From contig NC_091247.1 in the NCBI RefSeq assembly GCF_042477335.2, forward strand, positions 2,688,501-2,752,500: a DNA stretch of 64,000 nucleotides, given 5' to 3'. The notes below the pieces were generated by a model. It was given only the letters and a program-made list of their open reading frames with translations, was not told the origin of the DNA and did not search any database. Numbering within the stretch: position 1 is the first letter of the stretch; each line of letters starts with the position of its first letter. The stretch is from Ovis canadensis. Its lineage: Eukaryota; Chordata; Mammalia; Artiodactyla; Bovidae. Of this stretch, positions 42,327-53,995 are shown one piece after another. The translations under genes and the position numbers were made by a program.

Positions 42327-43049
42327 TCAGACTCTTCTGACTGACTTTGTAATTGACCACATGGGTCCTGCTGAGACCTCACTCATATGTATCAGTCTAG
42401 AGACAAGGTGAGATGGGGGTGAAATGGAGGAGACAGGTTTCACCTTGGAAATAACGCCTCAAATGAGAGTTTTTAGATATGGCAGGGATTGATTTCTCAA
42501 GGTGGTCCTCGGTAGGTTGGATATTCAGGGTGCCTGAGGTCCCCAAGATTGTCCAAATACCCACATTTCAATTCCCGGGACTGATGAGTGCTCCAGCTTT
42601 CTCGTGAGAGATCTGGTAAGGCTGTGAATTCACCTGTTGGTAGGATTTGCTGGTGAACTAGCTGAAACTTTGGTTTCCTGTTAACTCAGTCTTGGCAGTT
42701 GCAGACTCAGAGATTCTTCTACAAAGTAAGAGAAAGTTCCTGAATCGCAGCCCTTGTCTTAACCTAAACCTTTAGGACTTTGAGCCCATCATTGCCTGTT
42801 GACTACCAGCACTGTTAAAGGAGACCTCCCCACCCCCAGCCGCCGTGCGAAGTCCTTGAGTCTCTCAAGTCTTACTGTTTTTAAGGTGGTGTCAGCTAGT
42901 CTCAAAGTCTGGCCTTCAAAAGATATTTGTCTCTGGTGTCCACATCTCCAGATAAGTGGTTTTGTAGCTGTGTGCCAGTATATCCAGGGCCCCCCCGCCC
43001 CCGCCCTTGGTACTGTCTAGATCACTGCCCTCTGCTAAAATCATGGGCT

Positions 43050-43240
43050 TCCCAGGGGGCATTAGTAAGGAACCCACGTGCCAATGCAGAAGACGCAAGA
43101 AACATGGGCTCAGTCCCTGGGTCGGGAAGGTCCCCTCGAGGAGGGCATGGCAGCCCACTCCAGCATTCTTGCCTGGAGACTCCCACGGACAGAGGAGCCT
43201 GGCGAGCTACAGCCCATAGGGTTGCCAAGTGTCAGTACGA
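43050..43240 (+). mobile_element. Bov-tA SINE
   Basis: TGGGCTTCCCAGGGGGCATT begins a tRNA-like head; CCACTCCAGCATTCTTGCCT and AGAGGAGCCTGGCGAGCTAC mark the tail. Inserted just before an L1 fragment. Confidence 0.85.
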
Positions 43241-43429
43241 CAGAAGCGCCTTAGCATACACTAAAGTCCAGCCAGATAACAAGCCCCAGACTTGCACCAG
43301 TTCATTCATGACAGGTCACGTTATGGTGCATTCACAAAAGTGCTGCTTAACAGAAGCAGGGGTTTAAAGCCATATGTCTTAGCAACTAGGAACAGAGGAA
43401 AGTGCCCTCAACTGCGTAAAAGTTCACCA

Positions 43430-43745
43430 AAAGTGTGAAAGTCCCATCATACTTAATGCCATCATCAGAGTTTTCTTGCTAAGATCAAGAACAAGGCAAG
43501 AATGTCCCTTCTGTGGCTGCGTTTCAGCGTCACACTGGAAGTCCTGGCACACGCAATAAGACAAGAAAAGTGAAACACGTAGACGGGGAAGGAAGGAGTC
43601 GAACTGTCTGCAAAGGATGTGATCATCTATATAAACATCCAAAGACAACAGAACCTGAAGCTAATAAGTGATTATGTCAGGGTTGCAGGGTACAAAGTAA
43701 ACGTAAAAGTCAGCTGCTTCCCTGTATAGCAGTAATGAACAAGTT
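43430..43745 (+). mobile_element. L1 ORF2 fragment
   Basis: Plus-strand sequence translates with interruptions to the L1 ORF2 region after the RT domain; AGTCCTGGCACACGCAATAA and GGTTGCAGGGTACAAAGTAA are typical. The L1 body appears to resume at about 44926 after a Tigger element and a CHR SINE. Confidence 0.7.
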
Positions 43746-43771
43746 ATCATTTTCACTATGTGAAAATGGAT

Positions 43772-44262
43772 ACACACGTACCTCAGATATATTGCAGCTT
43801 ATTGCAATATCCAGGTATTGCAGAGAGCCAGACCCCCACAACAAAGTGAACATCGCAGTAAAGTCACACCTTTTCCTTTTGTTTCCCAGAGCATATAAAA
43901 GTTAGGTTTACACTATATTGTGCTCAGTTATTAAGTGTGCAATAACATTATGTCTAAACAAATGCACATACCCATACCTTAATTTTAAAATTATTACCAA
44001 AAAATGCTAACCATCATCTGAACCTCCAGTGAGTTGTAATAAAATCAAAGACCACAGATCGCTATAACAAATACAATAACAGTGTAAAGTTTGCTTTCAA
44101 GATTGTGAGAGTTGCCAAGATAGGACACAGAGACATGAAGTAAGAAAACGCTGTTGGGAAAACGGTGCAAACAGACTTGCTTGATGCACCCACCTTCAGT
44201 TTTTAAAAAAGCAGTATCTTTGACGTTCAGTAAGGCAAAGCGCAGTAAGAGGTGTGCCTGTA
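43772..44262 (+). mobile_element. Tigger1-like DNA transposon, internally deleted
   Basis: The left end GTACCTCAGATATATTGCAG and the right end AGTAAGAGGTGTGCCTGTA are the diverged terminal repeats of Tigger1. The intervening subterminal parts (AGCATATAAAAGTTAGGTTT, AATGCTAACCATCATCTGAA, ATGAAGTAAGAAAACGCTGT) also match. At about 490 bp with no transposase region it is a non-autonomous derivative, the size class expected for artiodactyl Tigger1a copies. Confidence 0.85.
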
Positions 44263-44544
44263 AAGGGGAATCTCGCTAAAACAGAGCTGAAAGGGCAGAA
44301 GCAGAAGCTCTCGTGCACAGGTCACTCAATACAGTGTCCATAGGAGATGGGCCTTGCCTCTCAGGCCGGAAGGACACCACTACTGCCAACAGGAGGGAGA
44401 GAGTTCCTCCTTGCCTGGTGATCGCTCAGTGTCAGGCTGCCACAGCTCAGCTAACGAGGACCCACTGTGCGTCACATCCCAGCTCGCTCCAGTGGACGCT
44501 TAATTTTTAGTTTCCCTTTCCAGCTTCCCCTTCTGCTCTATAAA

Positions 44545-44780
44545 AGCAGCTTCCATGGTGCCCGGTGGTAAAGAATCTGCCTTGCAGTGCAGCGTATGCA
44601 GGTTCAAACGTCGGTCAGGGAACTAAGATCCCATATGCCATAGGGCACCTTAGTCCACAAGGAAGAGCTACTGAGCGCGTGTACCACAGCTGGAGAGTCC
44701 ATGCACTGCAGGGAAAAGGTCCCATATGACACAAAGAAGATCCTACATGCTGCAACTAACACCTCACGCAGCCACTCACT
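44545..44780 (+). mobile_element. CHR-type SINE
   Basis: GTGGTAAAGAATCTGCCTTG, GGGAACTAAGATCCCATATG and the GAGTCCATGCACTGCAG tail identify a CHR (tRNA-Glu) SINE, diverged. Confidence 0.8.
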
Positions 44781-44925
44781 TCTTTAAAAAGTCTCATTTT
44801 CTTTACTGGACTTGCGAGCAGTTCACCATAGCTGCAGGTCCTGAACTGCAATTATTTGCTGCTCCTGAACAGGCCTTGTTTTGTTGCTGGTGGTGAACTA
44901 ACTGGCCGTCTTATTGCTTTAGGTC

Positions 44926-45935
44926 AGCAATTAGCTTCCCCAAAATGAAGTAATTGGGTATAAGTCTAACAAGCCGTATACTTGATCTATATACCAAAAC
45001 TCTGATGAGAGAGACCAAAAGAAGTAAATAAATGGGGAGATATTCTATGTTCATGGACGGGGGGCTTGATATTGTCACGATGTCACTGCTCCCCAACTTG
45101 ATCTACTTGCATTTTCAGCAAGTTATTCTGGATATTGACAGACTTATTCTAAAGTTTATGTGGAGAGACAAAAGACCCAGAATAGCTGAGTCCATATTAA
45201 AGGTTCAGAAGGACACAGGTGGAGGACTGCCACGACCTAACTTCGAGACTGTAATAAAGCTGCGGTAATCAAGACAGCATGGTATTGGCCACAGAGGACC
45301 CAGAAATAGACTGACAAACGTAGTCGACTAATCTTTGAAAAGAGAGTAAAAGAAATACAATGGAGCAAAGACAGTCTTCTGAACAAATGGTGTAGGAAAA
45401 ACTGGACATCAACCTGCAAACAAATAACCTAGACCTTACACAAAAATTAACTCAAAATGGATCATAGATCTAACTATAAAATGCAAAACTATAAAACTGA
45501 AAGAAAGTAACAGTGGAAAAGCTAAATGACCCTGGGTGTGGTCATGACTTTTTAGAGGCAAAATCAAAGGCATGATACATGAAAGAGGTAATTGGTACTA
45601 ATGACCTCATTAAACACTTGTGCTCTGTGGAGTACAATGCCAAGGGAATAGGGAGAGACTTAATCTTCTAAGCCATAGACATAGACTAGGAGGAAGTATT
45701 TGCAAAGGATGCAACTGATAAAGGACCATTATCCAAAATATTCAAAACAAAAAACAAAACCCTCTTTAAACTCAGCAATCACAAAATGAACGTAATTCAA
45801 AATGGGCAAAAAACATGAACAGATAACAGGGAAGAGATTCCGACGGCAAATAAGCGCATGAAAAGATGCTCAATATATGTCATTAGAGAAAGGCGAATCA
45901 AAGCAACAACCAGATATCACTAACACACCTGTTAA
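44926..45935 (+). mobile_element. L1 ORF2 3' part
   Basis: The sequence includes TTTATGTGGAGAGACAAAAG and GGTATTGGCCACAGAGGACC, typical of the C-terminal L1 ORF2 region, with many stops. It is likely the same old L1 as 43430-43745 and is interrupted next by a Bov-tA at 45942. Confidence 0.85.
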
Positions 45936-45941
45936 GGTGAA

Positions 45942-46145
45942 GTTGCTCAGTCGTGTCTGACCCTTTGTGACCCCATGGACTGTAGCCTATCAGGCTCCTC
46001 CGTCCATGGGATTCTCCAGGCAAGAGTCCTGGAGTGGGTTGCCATTTCCTTCTCCAGGGGATCTTCCCGACCCAGGGATCGAACCCAGGTCTCCCGTGTT
46101 GCAGGCCATGCAGATGCTTTCCCGTCTGAGCCACAAGGGAAGCCC
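45942..46145 (-). mobile_element. Bov-tA SINE, antisense, inside L1
   Basis: GTTGCTCAGTCGTGTCTGAC to GAGCCACAAGGGAAGCCC is a full antisense Bov-tA. The L1 context CTAACACACCTGTTA before it and CTAGCACACCTGCTAG after it repeats, consistent with a target-site duplication. Confidence 0.9.
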
Positions 46146-46605
46146 TAGCACACCTGCTAGAAATGGCGAAAAGGCAGAGCACTGAGCGCGCTGAATTCTG
46201 GGGAGGGTACAGAGCAGCACAGAGCGCCACCCATGGCCAGACGCAAAGTGATACAGCTGTGTTCGAGCACACTGGCAGTGTTTCACAAGATGAAACAAGT
46301 TCTTATCAGGTGACCCGGCAATCATACTCCTTAGTATTCACCCAGATAAAGTGAAAATCTGTGTCCACACAAAATCCTGCAGAAGGATGTCCATAGCAGC
46401 TTTACTCACAGCTGCCGAAACTCAGAAGCAATGAAGAGGTCCTTCAGAGTGGCCTAGATGTCCCCTGACGGACGAGAAGAGGAAACATTGTGGTGCATGC
46501 ATACGATGGACTATCACTCACCTATAAAGAAGAATATATTCAACTCAGTCCTAAAGAGGTGGGTGAACCTAGAGCCTATTACGCAGAATGAAGTAGGTCA
46601 GAAGT
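46146..46605 (+). mobile_element. L1 3' segment
   Basis: L1 ORF2 end and 3' region continuing after the SINE: TGAAAATCTGTGTCCACACA, CAGCTTTACTCACAGCTGCC and AGAGCCTATTACGCAGAATG. Confidence 0.8.
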
Positions 46606-47640
46606 TCCGTTCAGTCACTCGGTCGGGTCTGACTCTTTGCGACCCCATGGACTGCAGCACACCAGGCTTCCCTGTTCATCACCAACTCCCGGAGCTTACT
46701 CAAATTCATGTCCATTGAGTCAGCGATGCCATCCAACCATCTTATCTTCTGTCGGCCCCTTCTCCTCCTGCCTTCAATCTTTCCCAGCATCAGGGTCTTT
46801 TCCAGTGAATCAGTTCTTCACATCAGGCGGCCAAAGTATTGTGGCTTCAGCATCAGTCCTTCCAATGATTATTCAGGACTGATTTCCTTCAGGATTGAGT
46901 GGTTTGATCTCCTTGCAGTCCAAGGGACTCTCAAGAGAACACCACAGTTCAAAAGCATCAATTCTTTGGTGCTCAGCTTTCTTTATAGTCCAACTCTCAC
47001 ATCCATACATGACTACTGGAAAAACCATAGCTTTGAGTAGATGGACCTTTGTTGGCAAAGTAATGTCTCTGCTTTTGAATATGCTCTCTAGGTTGGTCAT
47101 AGCTTTTCTTCCAAGGAACAAGCATCTTTTAATTTCATGGCTGCAGTCACCATCTGCAGTGATTTTGGAGCCCCCAAAATAAAGTCTCTCACTGTTGCCC
47201 TGTCTATTTGCTGTGAAGTGATGGAACCAGATGCCATGATCTTAGTTTTCTGAATGAGTTTTAAGCCAACTTTTTCACTCTACTCTTTCACTTTCATCAA
47301 GAGGCTTTTTAGTTCGTCTTCACTTTCTGCCATAAGGGTGTTGTCATCTGCATATCTGAGGTTATTGATATTTCTCCTGGCAATCTTGATTCCAGCTTGT
47401 GCTTCATCCAGCCCAGCATTTCACATGATGTACTGTGTGAGAGTTAAATAAGTTAAATAAGCAGGGTGACAATATACAGCCTTGACATATTCCTTTCCAG
47501 ATTTGGACCCAATCTGTTGTTCCATTTCCGGTTCTAACTGTTGCTTCTTGACCTGCATACAGATTTCTCAGGAGGCAGGTAAGGTGGTCTGATATTCCCA
47601 ACTCTTTAAGAATTTTCCACAGTTTGTTGTGATTCACACA
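46606..47640 (-). mobile_element. BovB LINE fragment, antisense
   Basis: Read on the minus strand it covers the BovB RT C-terminal half and 3' end (for example [39 protein letters not shown]), 5'-truncated with frameshifts. It lies between two similar L1 segments. Confidence 0.9.
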
Positions 47641-48430
47641 ACTATCCACACGCAACTATAAAAAAGAATGTATTCAAGTTAGTCCTAATGAGGTGGATGA
47701 ACGTAGAGCCTATTATAGTGTGAAGTAAGTCAGAAAGATAAAGACAAATACTGTGTATTAACACACGTGTATGGACTCTAGGAAGATGGTATTGATGAAC
47801 CTATTTGCAGGGCAGCAATGGAGACAGATATAGAGAGCGGAGTTGTGGACACAGTAGGGGAAGGAAAAGGCGGGATGAGCTGAGAGAGTACAGAAACATA
47901 TACATTGCCAAATGGAAGACAGATAGCAAGTGCGAGTTTGCTGTGTGACCCAGGGAGGCCAACCTGGTGCCCTGCGGCAACCCAGAGGGGCAGGGTGGGG
48001 TGGGCGATGGGAGGGGCGTCCACAAGGGAGGGGACATATGTATACCTGTGACTGATTCGTGTTGATGTATGGCAGAAACCAACACAATACTGAAAAGCAA
48101 TTATCTTCAAAAAAAGAAAAGAAAAAGATGTCCTTCAGGAGGCCAATGGATAAATAAATGTTGGTCCATTCAGACCAACATAAATACATAATACTAAGTG
48201 ACAGAACCCAATCTGAAAAGATGACAAGCTGATCGATTCCAGCTATTTATGACAGTCTGGAAAAGGCAAAACTGTGCAGACAGTAGAAAGATCACTGGTT
48301 GCCAGGGATTAAGGGGCAATGGAGGGACCAAAAGGCAGAGCACAGAGGACGTGTAGGGCACTGAAGTGATTCTGTACGACCCTGTGATGGTGGGTGCACG
48401 CCATATACATGTGTCAAAACCCATCGGGTG
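47641..48430 (+). mobile_element. L1 3' end segment
   Basis: It restarts with an L1 segment (AAAAAGAATGTATTCAAGTT, GTAGAGCCTATTATAGTGTG) similar to 46520-46605 and runs through typical L1 3' sequence (TGTGACTGATTCGTGTTGAT) and an A-rich stretch at 48107-48126. Confidence 0.75.
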
Positions 48431-48435
48431 CACAG

Positions 48436-48655
48436 GGCTTCCCTGGCGGCTCAGATGGCCAAGAATCCACTTGCAATGTGTGAGGCCAGGGTTCGATCCC
48501 TGGGTCAGGAAGATCCCCTGGAGATGGGAATGGATACCCCCTCCAGTGTTCTTGGCTGGAGAATGCCATGGACAGAGGAGCCTGGCGGGCTACAGTCCTT
48601 GGGGTCACAAAGAGTTAGGCCCGACTGAGTGACTGATGTTTTCACTTTTCACTTT
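48436..48655 (+). mobile_element. Bov-tA SINE
   Basis: GGGCTTCCCTGGCGGCTCAG through CCCGACTGAGTGACTGATG is a near-complete Bov-tA. Confidence 0.9.
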
Positions 48656-48871
48656 TGAAGAGTGTACAGCACCAAGAGTGACTCTTAGTGTAAACTGGAC
48701 CTTGGGTGATGATGGCGTGTCCATGTAGGTCCATGGATCACCATCTGTGGTGCAGGATGCCAGTAGTCGGGGAGGCTGTGTGTGTGGAGACAAGAGGTTT
48801 TATGGAAACTGTTTATACTTTCCACTCAATTTTGCCGTGAACCTAAAACTGCTCTTAGGGAATAAACGTAG

Positions 48872-49000
48872 GGACTTCCCTGGCAGCCCAGTGGCTGAGC
48901 CTTCATGCCTCCACTGCAAGGGGCATGGTTTCAGCCCCTGGTCAGTGAGCTGAGATCCCACATGCTGCTTGCCTTGGCCGAAAGAGCAGCAATAATGAAG
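48872..49000 (+). mobile_element. CHR-type SINE
   Basis: GACTTCCCTGGCAGCCCAGT, GCATGGTTTCAGCCCCTGGT and GCTGAGATCCCACATGCTGC form a diverged CHR SINE head. Confidence 0.8.
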
Positions 49001-49879
49001 TTTATTGGTTGAAGACCAGAGTGCTCGTTGAGACTGAGCGCTTTTCCCTGGGAGTGTGGTGTGCCACTTCTGGTCACGCTTCGCTGCCCAAAGCAGGGCA
49101 CACGGCTACAGCTCTACACGGAAAGAGAGAGCAAGGCTGTTCTTCAGAGCCCTCCTGCCTGCTGAGCAAATGCCACCTGCCTCCACTCTTGGCACAAATT
49201 TTTATGTCAATCAGGACTCTTAGATGCAATTAATTTAATTGCATTAATTAATTTAAGCAGAAAGAGGATTTAAAAGATATCAGGGCATATCCAACTTGAA
49301 GATTCCTTTAGTCTCCTTTCGGAAAGTACCACAGAGCAACTCGGAGAGAAAACACCCCCTGGAGGTAACTAAAGATGCATTTAATATCCTGGACCATACA
49401 GAAGTGGCCAGGGTGTGGAAAATAGTAGAGAGGCGTCAGGAGAGCCAAATGAAGGGAGGAGGGGTTGTGCTGGGCTCCAGATCTCCGGAAGCAGTGATGA
49501 GGCCCCTTCTCCAAGGTGCAAACACAAAATCCTGCTCTGGCAATGAGGATGGCATGGGCAAGGCAGCAGTCAGAGCCTGCATGGAGCTCTGCTTGAGCAG
49601 CAGAGGGCAGGGCGTTGAGTGGAGACCTGCATGTTAAGGTTTATTGGCAGGACTATTGGAGGCTGGGATTAGAGAGACGAAGCCCTGGGAACAACCTTAC
49701 AGCTTCCTTTTCTGACTCAGGGATGTAAAGGCTAAAGGAACTTACACATTAAGGAAATCCTTTTGCCCTTAATTATGATCTTGTTCCCTCCCACAATGAC
49801 GCTTGTGCAACTATCTATGCCAGGAAATACCTTATTTGTGGATGAGTTTCAAAATGGGAAACAGCAGACGATCTATGCA

Positions 49880-51115
49880 ATAAGATTACGGGATTAAAAA
49901 GAAGAAAAGAAAAGGTGAAACTTGTGGAAAATGAAGAAGCCATACCAAAAAAATTTATAAAACAGATGGACTTTTGTCTGATATTTCTCCATGAATTTCC
50001 AAAAAATGAAGCAATCTCCTCCTTAAAGGACAAAACAGAAAAACATGAGCTTCTGGAGGAAATATTCAACAGAAGGGTTTAAAAATCTAAGTGAGACAAA
50101 CACAGAGAGAGAGTGGAAAAAAGAAATCATCCCAGAAATTAAGTAAAATTAGAATTAGCATATGAAAGGATGACTGGCTGTGTTGTGTTTGTCGCTCAGT
50201 TGTGTCCGACTCTTTGTGACCCCAGAGACGTAGCCCACCAGGCTCCTCCGTCCATGGAATTCTCCAGGCAAGAATACTAGAGTGTGTAGCCATTCCCTTC
50301 TCCAGAGGATCTTCCTAACCCAGGGATCGAACCCAGGTCTCCCACGTCGCAGGCAGATTCTTTACCATCTGAGCCACCAGGGAAACTCATATGAGAGAAT
50401 AAACCCTCCTAAAAACACTGTAAGGGACACAGAAAAAAAGAGTCATGATTATAGGGGTCCCAGAAGAAGAAAGCAGGAAGAAAGGGGCTGGGAGCATGCT
50501 TGAAGACATAATAGCTGAAAATCCCCCTAACCTGGGAATGGAAGCAGACATCCAGTCCAGGAAGCAACGACAATCTCAACGGGAATCAACCCAAAGAGGG
50601 TCACACCAAGACACACACTAATTAAAAGGGCAAAGATTAAAGATAAAGAGGGAATATTATAATCAACAACAGAAAAGTAACATACAAGGTAACTCCCATT
50701 AGGCTAACCTTTCAGCAGAAACTCTGTGAGCCGGAAGAGAGTGAGTGGCATGATGTACTTGAAGTGATGAAAAGGATAAACCTACAACCAAGAGTACTCA
50801 GCAAGGCCTTTATTCAGATTTCAGGGGAAGATCGAAAGTTTTACAGACGAAAGCTAAAAGAGGTCAGCACCATCAAAACAGCTTTACAAGAAGTGTTAAA
50901 AGAACTTCTCCAGGTTGAAAAGAGAAGGCCACAGCTAAAGCTCCTTGGTAAAGGCAAACATATGTCAACGATAGTAGGAAGGTTAAAAGACAAAAGTAGT
51001 AAAGTCATCTATATCCAAAATAAGAAGTTAAGGGGTACACACACACACACACACACACACAAAGATGTCAAAAACTAAATGTCGAGGGTGGTGCAGTAAA
51101 AATGAAGGGTCGTTA
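49880..51115 (+). mobile_element. HAL1/L1 ORF1-type LINE fragment
   Basis: The strand reads through an ORF1-like region (ATTATAGGGGTCCCAGAAGA, ACCTTTCAGCAGAAACTCTG, AAAAGACAAAAGTAGTAAAG) with many stops, followed by an (AC)n tract at 51037-51061. It is split by a Bov-tA at 50188-50392. ORF1-type sequence without ORF2 fits HAL1, but I cannot confirm the subfamily. Confidence 0.65.
50188..50392 (-). mobile_element. Bov-tA SINE, antisense
   Basis: TTTGTCGCTCAGTTGTGTCC through GAGCCACCAGGGAAACTC, inserted in the HAL1-like element. Confidence 0.9.
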
Positions 51116-51119
51116 AAAT

Positions 51120-52375
51120 GCTAGTGAGGTTATATCCAAAATCCTCTGAGCTAGGCTTCTTGGTTTCTGGAACACCGAGAACTTCCAGATGTTCAAGCTG
51201 GTTTAGAAAAGGCAGGCGAACCAGAGATCAAATTGCCAGCATCTGTTGGATCATAGAGAAAGCAAGGGGATTTCCAGGAAAACACTTACTTCTACTTCAT
51301 TGACTACACGAAAGCCTTTGACTGTGTGGATCACAACAAACTGTGGAAAATGCTTAAAGAGGTGGGAATACCAGACCACCTTACCTGCCTCCTGAGAAAC
51401 CTGTATGCAGAACAAGAAGCAACAATTAGAACTGGATATGGAACAACAGACTTGTTCAAAATTGGGAAACGATTACGTCAAGGCTGTATATTGGAACCCT
51501 GCCTGCTTAACTTATATGCAGGGTACATCATGCAAAATGCCGGGCTGGACCACTCACAAGCTGGAATCAACATTGCTGGGAGAAATCAACAACCTCAGAG
51601 AGGCAGTTGATACCACTCTAATGGCAAAAAGCAAAGAGGAACTAAACAGCTTCCTGATGAGGGTTAAAGAGGAGAGTGAAAAAGCTGGCTTAAAACTCAA
51701 CATTCAAAAAACAAAGATCATGGCACCCGGCCCCATTGCTTCCTGGCAAACAGAAGGGGAAAGCATGGGAGCAGTCACAGGCTTTCTTCTCTGGGCTCCA
51801 AAGTTGCTGAGACAGTGACTGCAGCCACGAAAGTAAGAGACGCTTGCTCCTTGGAAGGAGAGCTGTGACCAACCTAGACAGTGTATTAAAAAACAGAGAC
51901 GCCACTTTGCCAACAAAAGTCTGTATAGACAAAAGCTATGGTCTTTCCAGCAGTCTTATACAGATTTGAGAGGGGTCACAAAGAAGGCTGAGCACCGAAG
52001 AATTGATGCTTTTGAACTGTGGTGTTGGAAAAGACTCTTGAGAGTCCCTTGGACAGCAAGGAGATCAAATCAGTCAATCTTAAAGTAAAGCAACTCTGAA
52101 TATTCATTGGAAGGACTGATGCTGAAGCTCCAATACTTTGCCCACTTGATGCAAAGAGCTGACTGATTGGAAAAGACCCTGATGCTGAGAAAGATTGAGG
52201 GCAGGAGGAGAAGGGGACGACAGAAGATGAGATGGTTGGATGGCATCACCGACTCAATGGACATGAGTTTGAGCAAACTCTGGGCAATAGTGAAGGCCAG
52301 GGAAGCCTGGTGTGCTGCAGTCTGTGGGGCACAAAGAACTGGGCAGGTCTTAGTCACTGAACAACAGCACCAACA
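51120..52375 (+). mobile_element. BovB LINE fragment (RT and 3' end)
   Basis: It encodes pieces of BovB RT: MDHNKLWKMLKEVGIPDH, RLRQGCILEPCLLNLYAGYI and SKEELNSFLMRVKEESEKAG, then the 3' end AAAGAACTGGGCAGGTCTTA and GTCACTGAACAACA. A TATA/TG microsatellite follows (52379-52411). Frameshifted and inactive. Confidence 0.9.
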
Positions 52376-52489
52376 AATGTATATATATATGTGTGTGTGT
52401 GTGTGTATGTATATGGGGGAATGTAGTAAATAACTCTGGAATATCTTTTTATGGTGGCCTGTTGATGGGACTACAAAATGGTGAAGTAG

Positions 52490-53995
52490 GACGTGCTCTC
52501 ATCTTCTCCTGCAAGAACTAAATTACAACTCGCTGATGGCAGGAGAGTATTGGATCCCACCAAAACAAGACACCCCACATCCAAGGGCAAAGGAGAAGCT
52601 CCAGTAAGACGGTAGGAGGGGCGAAATCGCATTTAGAATCAAACCCCATACCTGCCAGAGACGCTCAGAGGGCTCAGACAAACCTTGTGAGCACCAGGAC
52701 CCCTCAGAGACTGAGCCAGAACTGTGTTTGAGTGTCTCCTGTGGGGGTACAGGCCAGCAGTGGCCTGCCACAGGGGCAGGGGCTCTGGGTGCCGCAGACC
52801 TGGGTGCGGCATAAGCCCTCTGGGAGGAGGTCGCCATTTACCCCACCATAGAGCCATGAGAACTTACCCAGGACTGGGAAACGGACTCGGAGGGCACAGA
52901 CAAACCTTGTGCACCAGGACCCAGGAGAAAGGAGCCAGGACCCCACGAGAGATCGACCCAGACTCGCCCGGGAGTGTCCAGGAGTCTCTGGGGAGGCGTG
53001 GGTTGGCGGCGGCCCACTGCAGGGTCGGGGGCACTGAATGTGGCAGTGCATGCCCGGGACCTTTGGAAGGAGGTCGCCATCATCTTCATCACCTCCACCG
53101 TAGTTTGGCCTCAGGTCAATCAACAGGAAGGGAACACAGCCCCTTCCATCAACAGAAAACTGGACTAAAGATTTACTGAGCATGGCCCCGCCCATCAGAA
53201 CAAGACCCAGTCTTCCCCACAGTGAGTCTCTCCTATCAGGAAGCTTCCGTAAGCCTCTTATCCTTCTCCATCAGAGGGCAGACAGACTGAAAACCACAAT
53301 CACAGAAAACCAATCTGACTGCATGGACCACAGCCTTGTCTAACTCAATGAAACTAGGAGCCATGCCGTGTAGGCAAGACGGACGGGTCACGGTGGAGAG
53401 GTCTGACAGAACATGGTCCACTGGAGAAGGGAATGGCAAACCACTCCAGTATTCTTGCCTTGAGAACCCCATGAAGAGGATGGAAAGGCAAAAAGATAGG
53501 ACACTGAAAGATGAACTCCCCAGGTCAGTAGGTGCCCAATATGCTACTGGAGATCAGTGGAGAAATAACTCCAGAAAGAGTGAAGAGACGGAGCCAAAGC
53601 AAAAACAACACCCAGTTGTGGAGGCGACTGGTGATGGAAATAAACTCCGATGCTGTAAAGTGCAATATTGCACAGGAACCTGGAATGTTAGGTCCATGAA
53701 TCAAGATAAATTGGCAGTGGTCAAACAGAAGATGGCAAAAGTGAATATCGACATTTTAGGCATCAGCAAACTAAAATGGACTGAAATGGGTGAATTTAAC
53801 TCAAATGATCATTGTATATACTACTGTGGGCAAGAATCCCTTAGAAGACATGGTGTAGCCATCATAGTCAACAAGAGTCCAAAATGCAGTACTTGGATGC
53901 AATCTCAAAAACGACAGAATGATCTTTGTTCGTTTCCAAGGCAAACCATTCAATATCACAGTAATCCAAGTCTGTGCCCCTTGGAGGAGGCGGAC
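52490..53995 (+). mobile_element. BovB LINE 5' region with two monomers and endonuclease start
   Basis: Two diverged tandem monomers carry the anchors CAGACAAACCTTGTG (52675 and 52897) and GAGGTCGCCAT (ending 52837 and 53080). A Bov-A-like core follows (GGCAAACCACTCCAGTATTC, 53436), then the start of the BovB endonuclease reading frame (GTWNVRSMNQDKLAVVKQKM, VNIDILGISKLKWTEMGEFN, YYCGQESLRRHGVAIIVNKS). It breaks off at about 53995. Confidence 0.8.
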
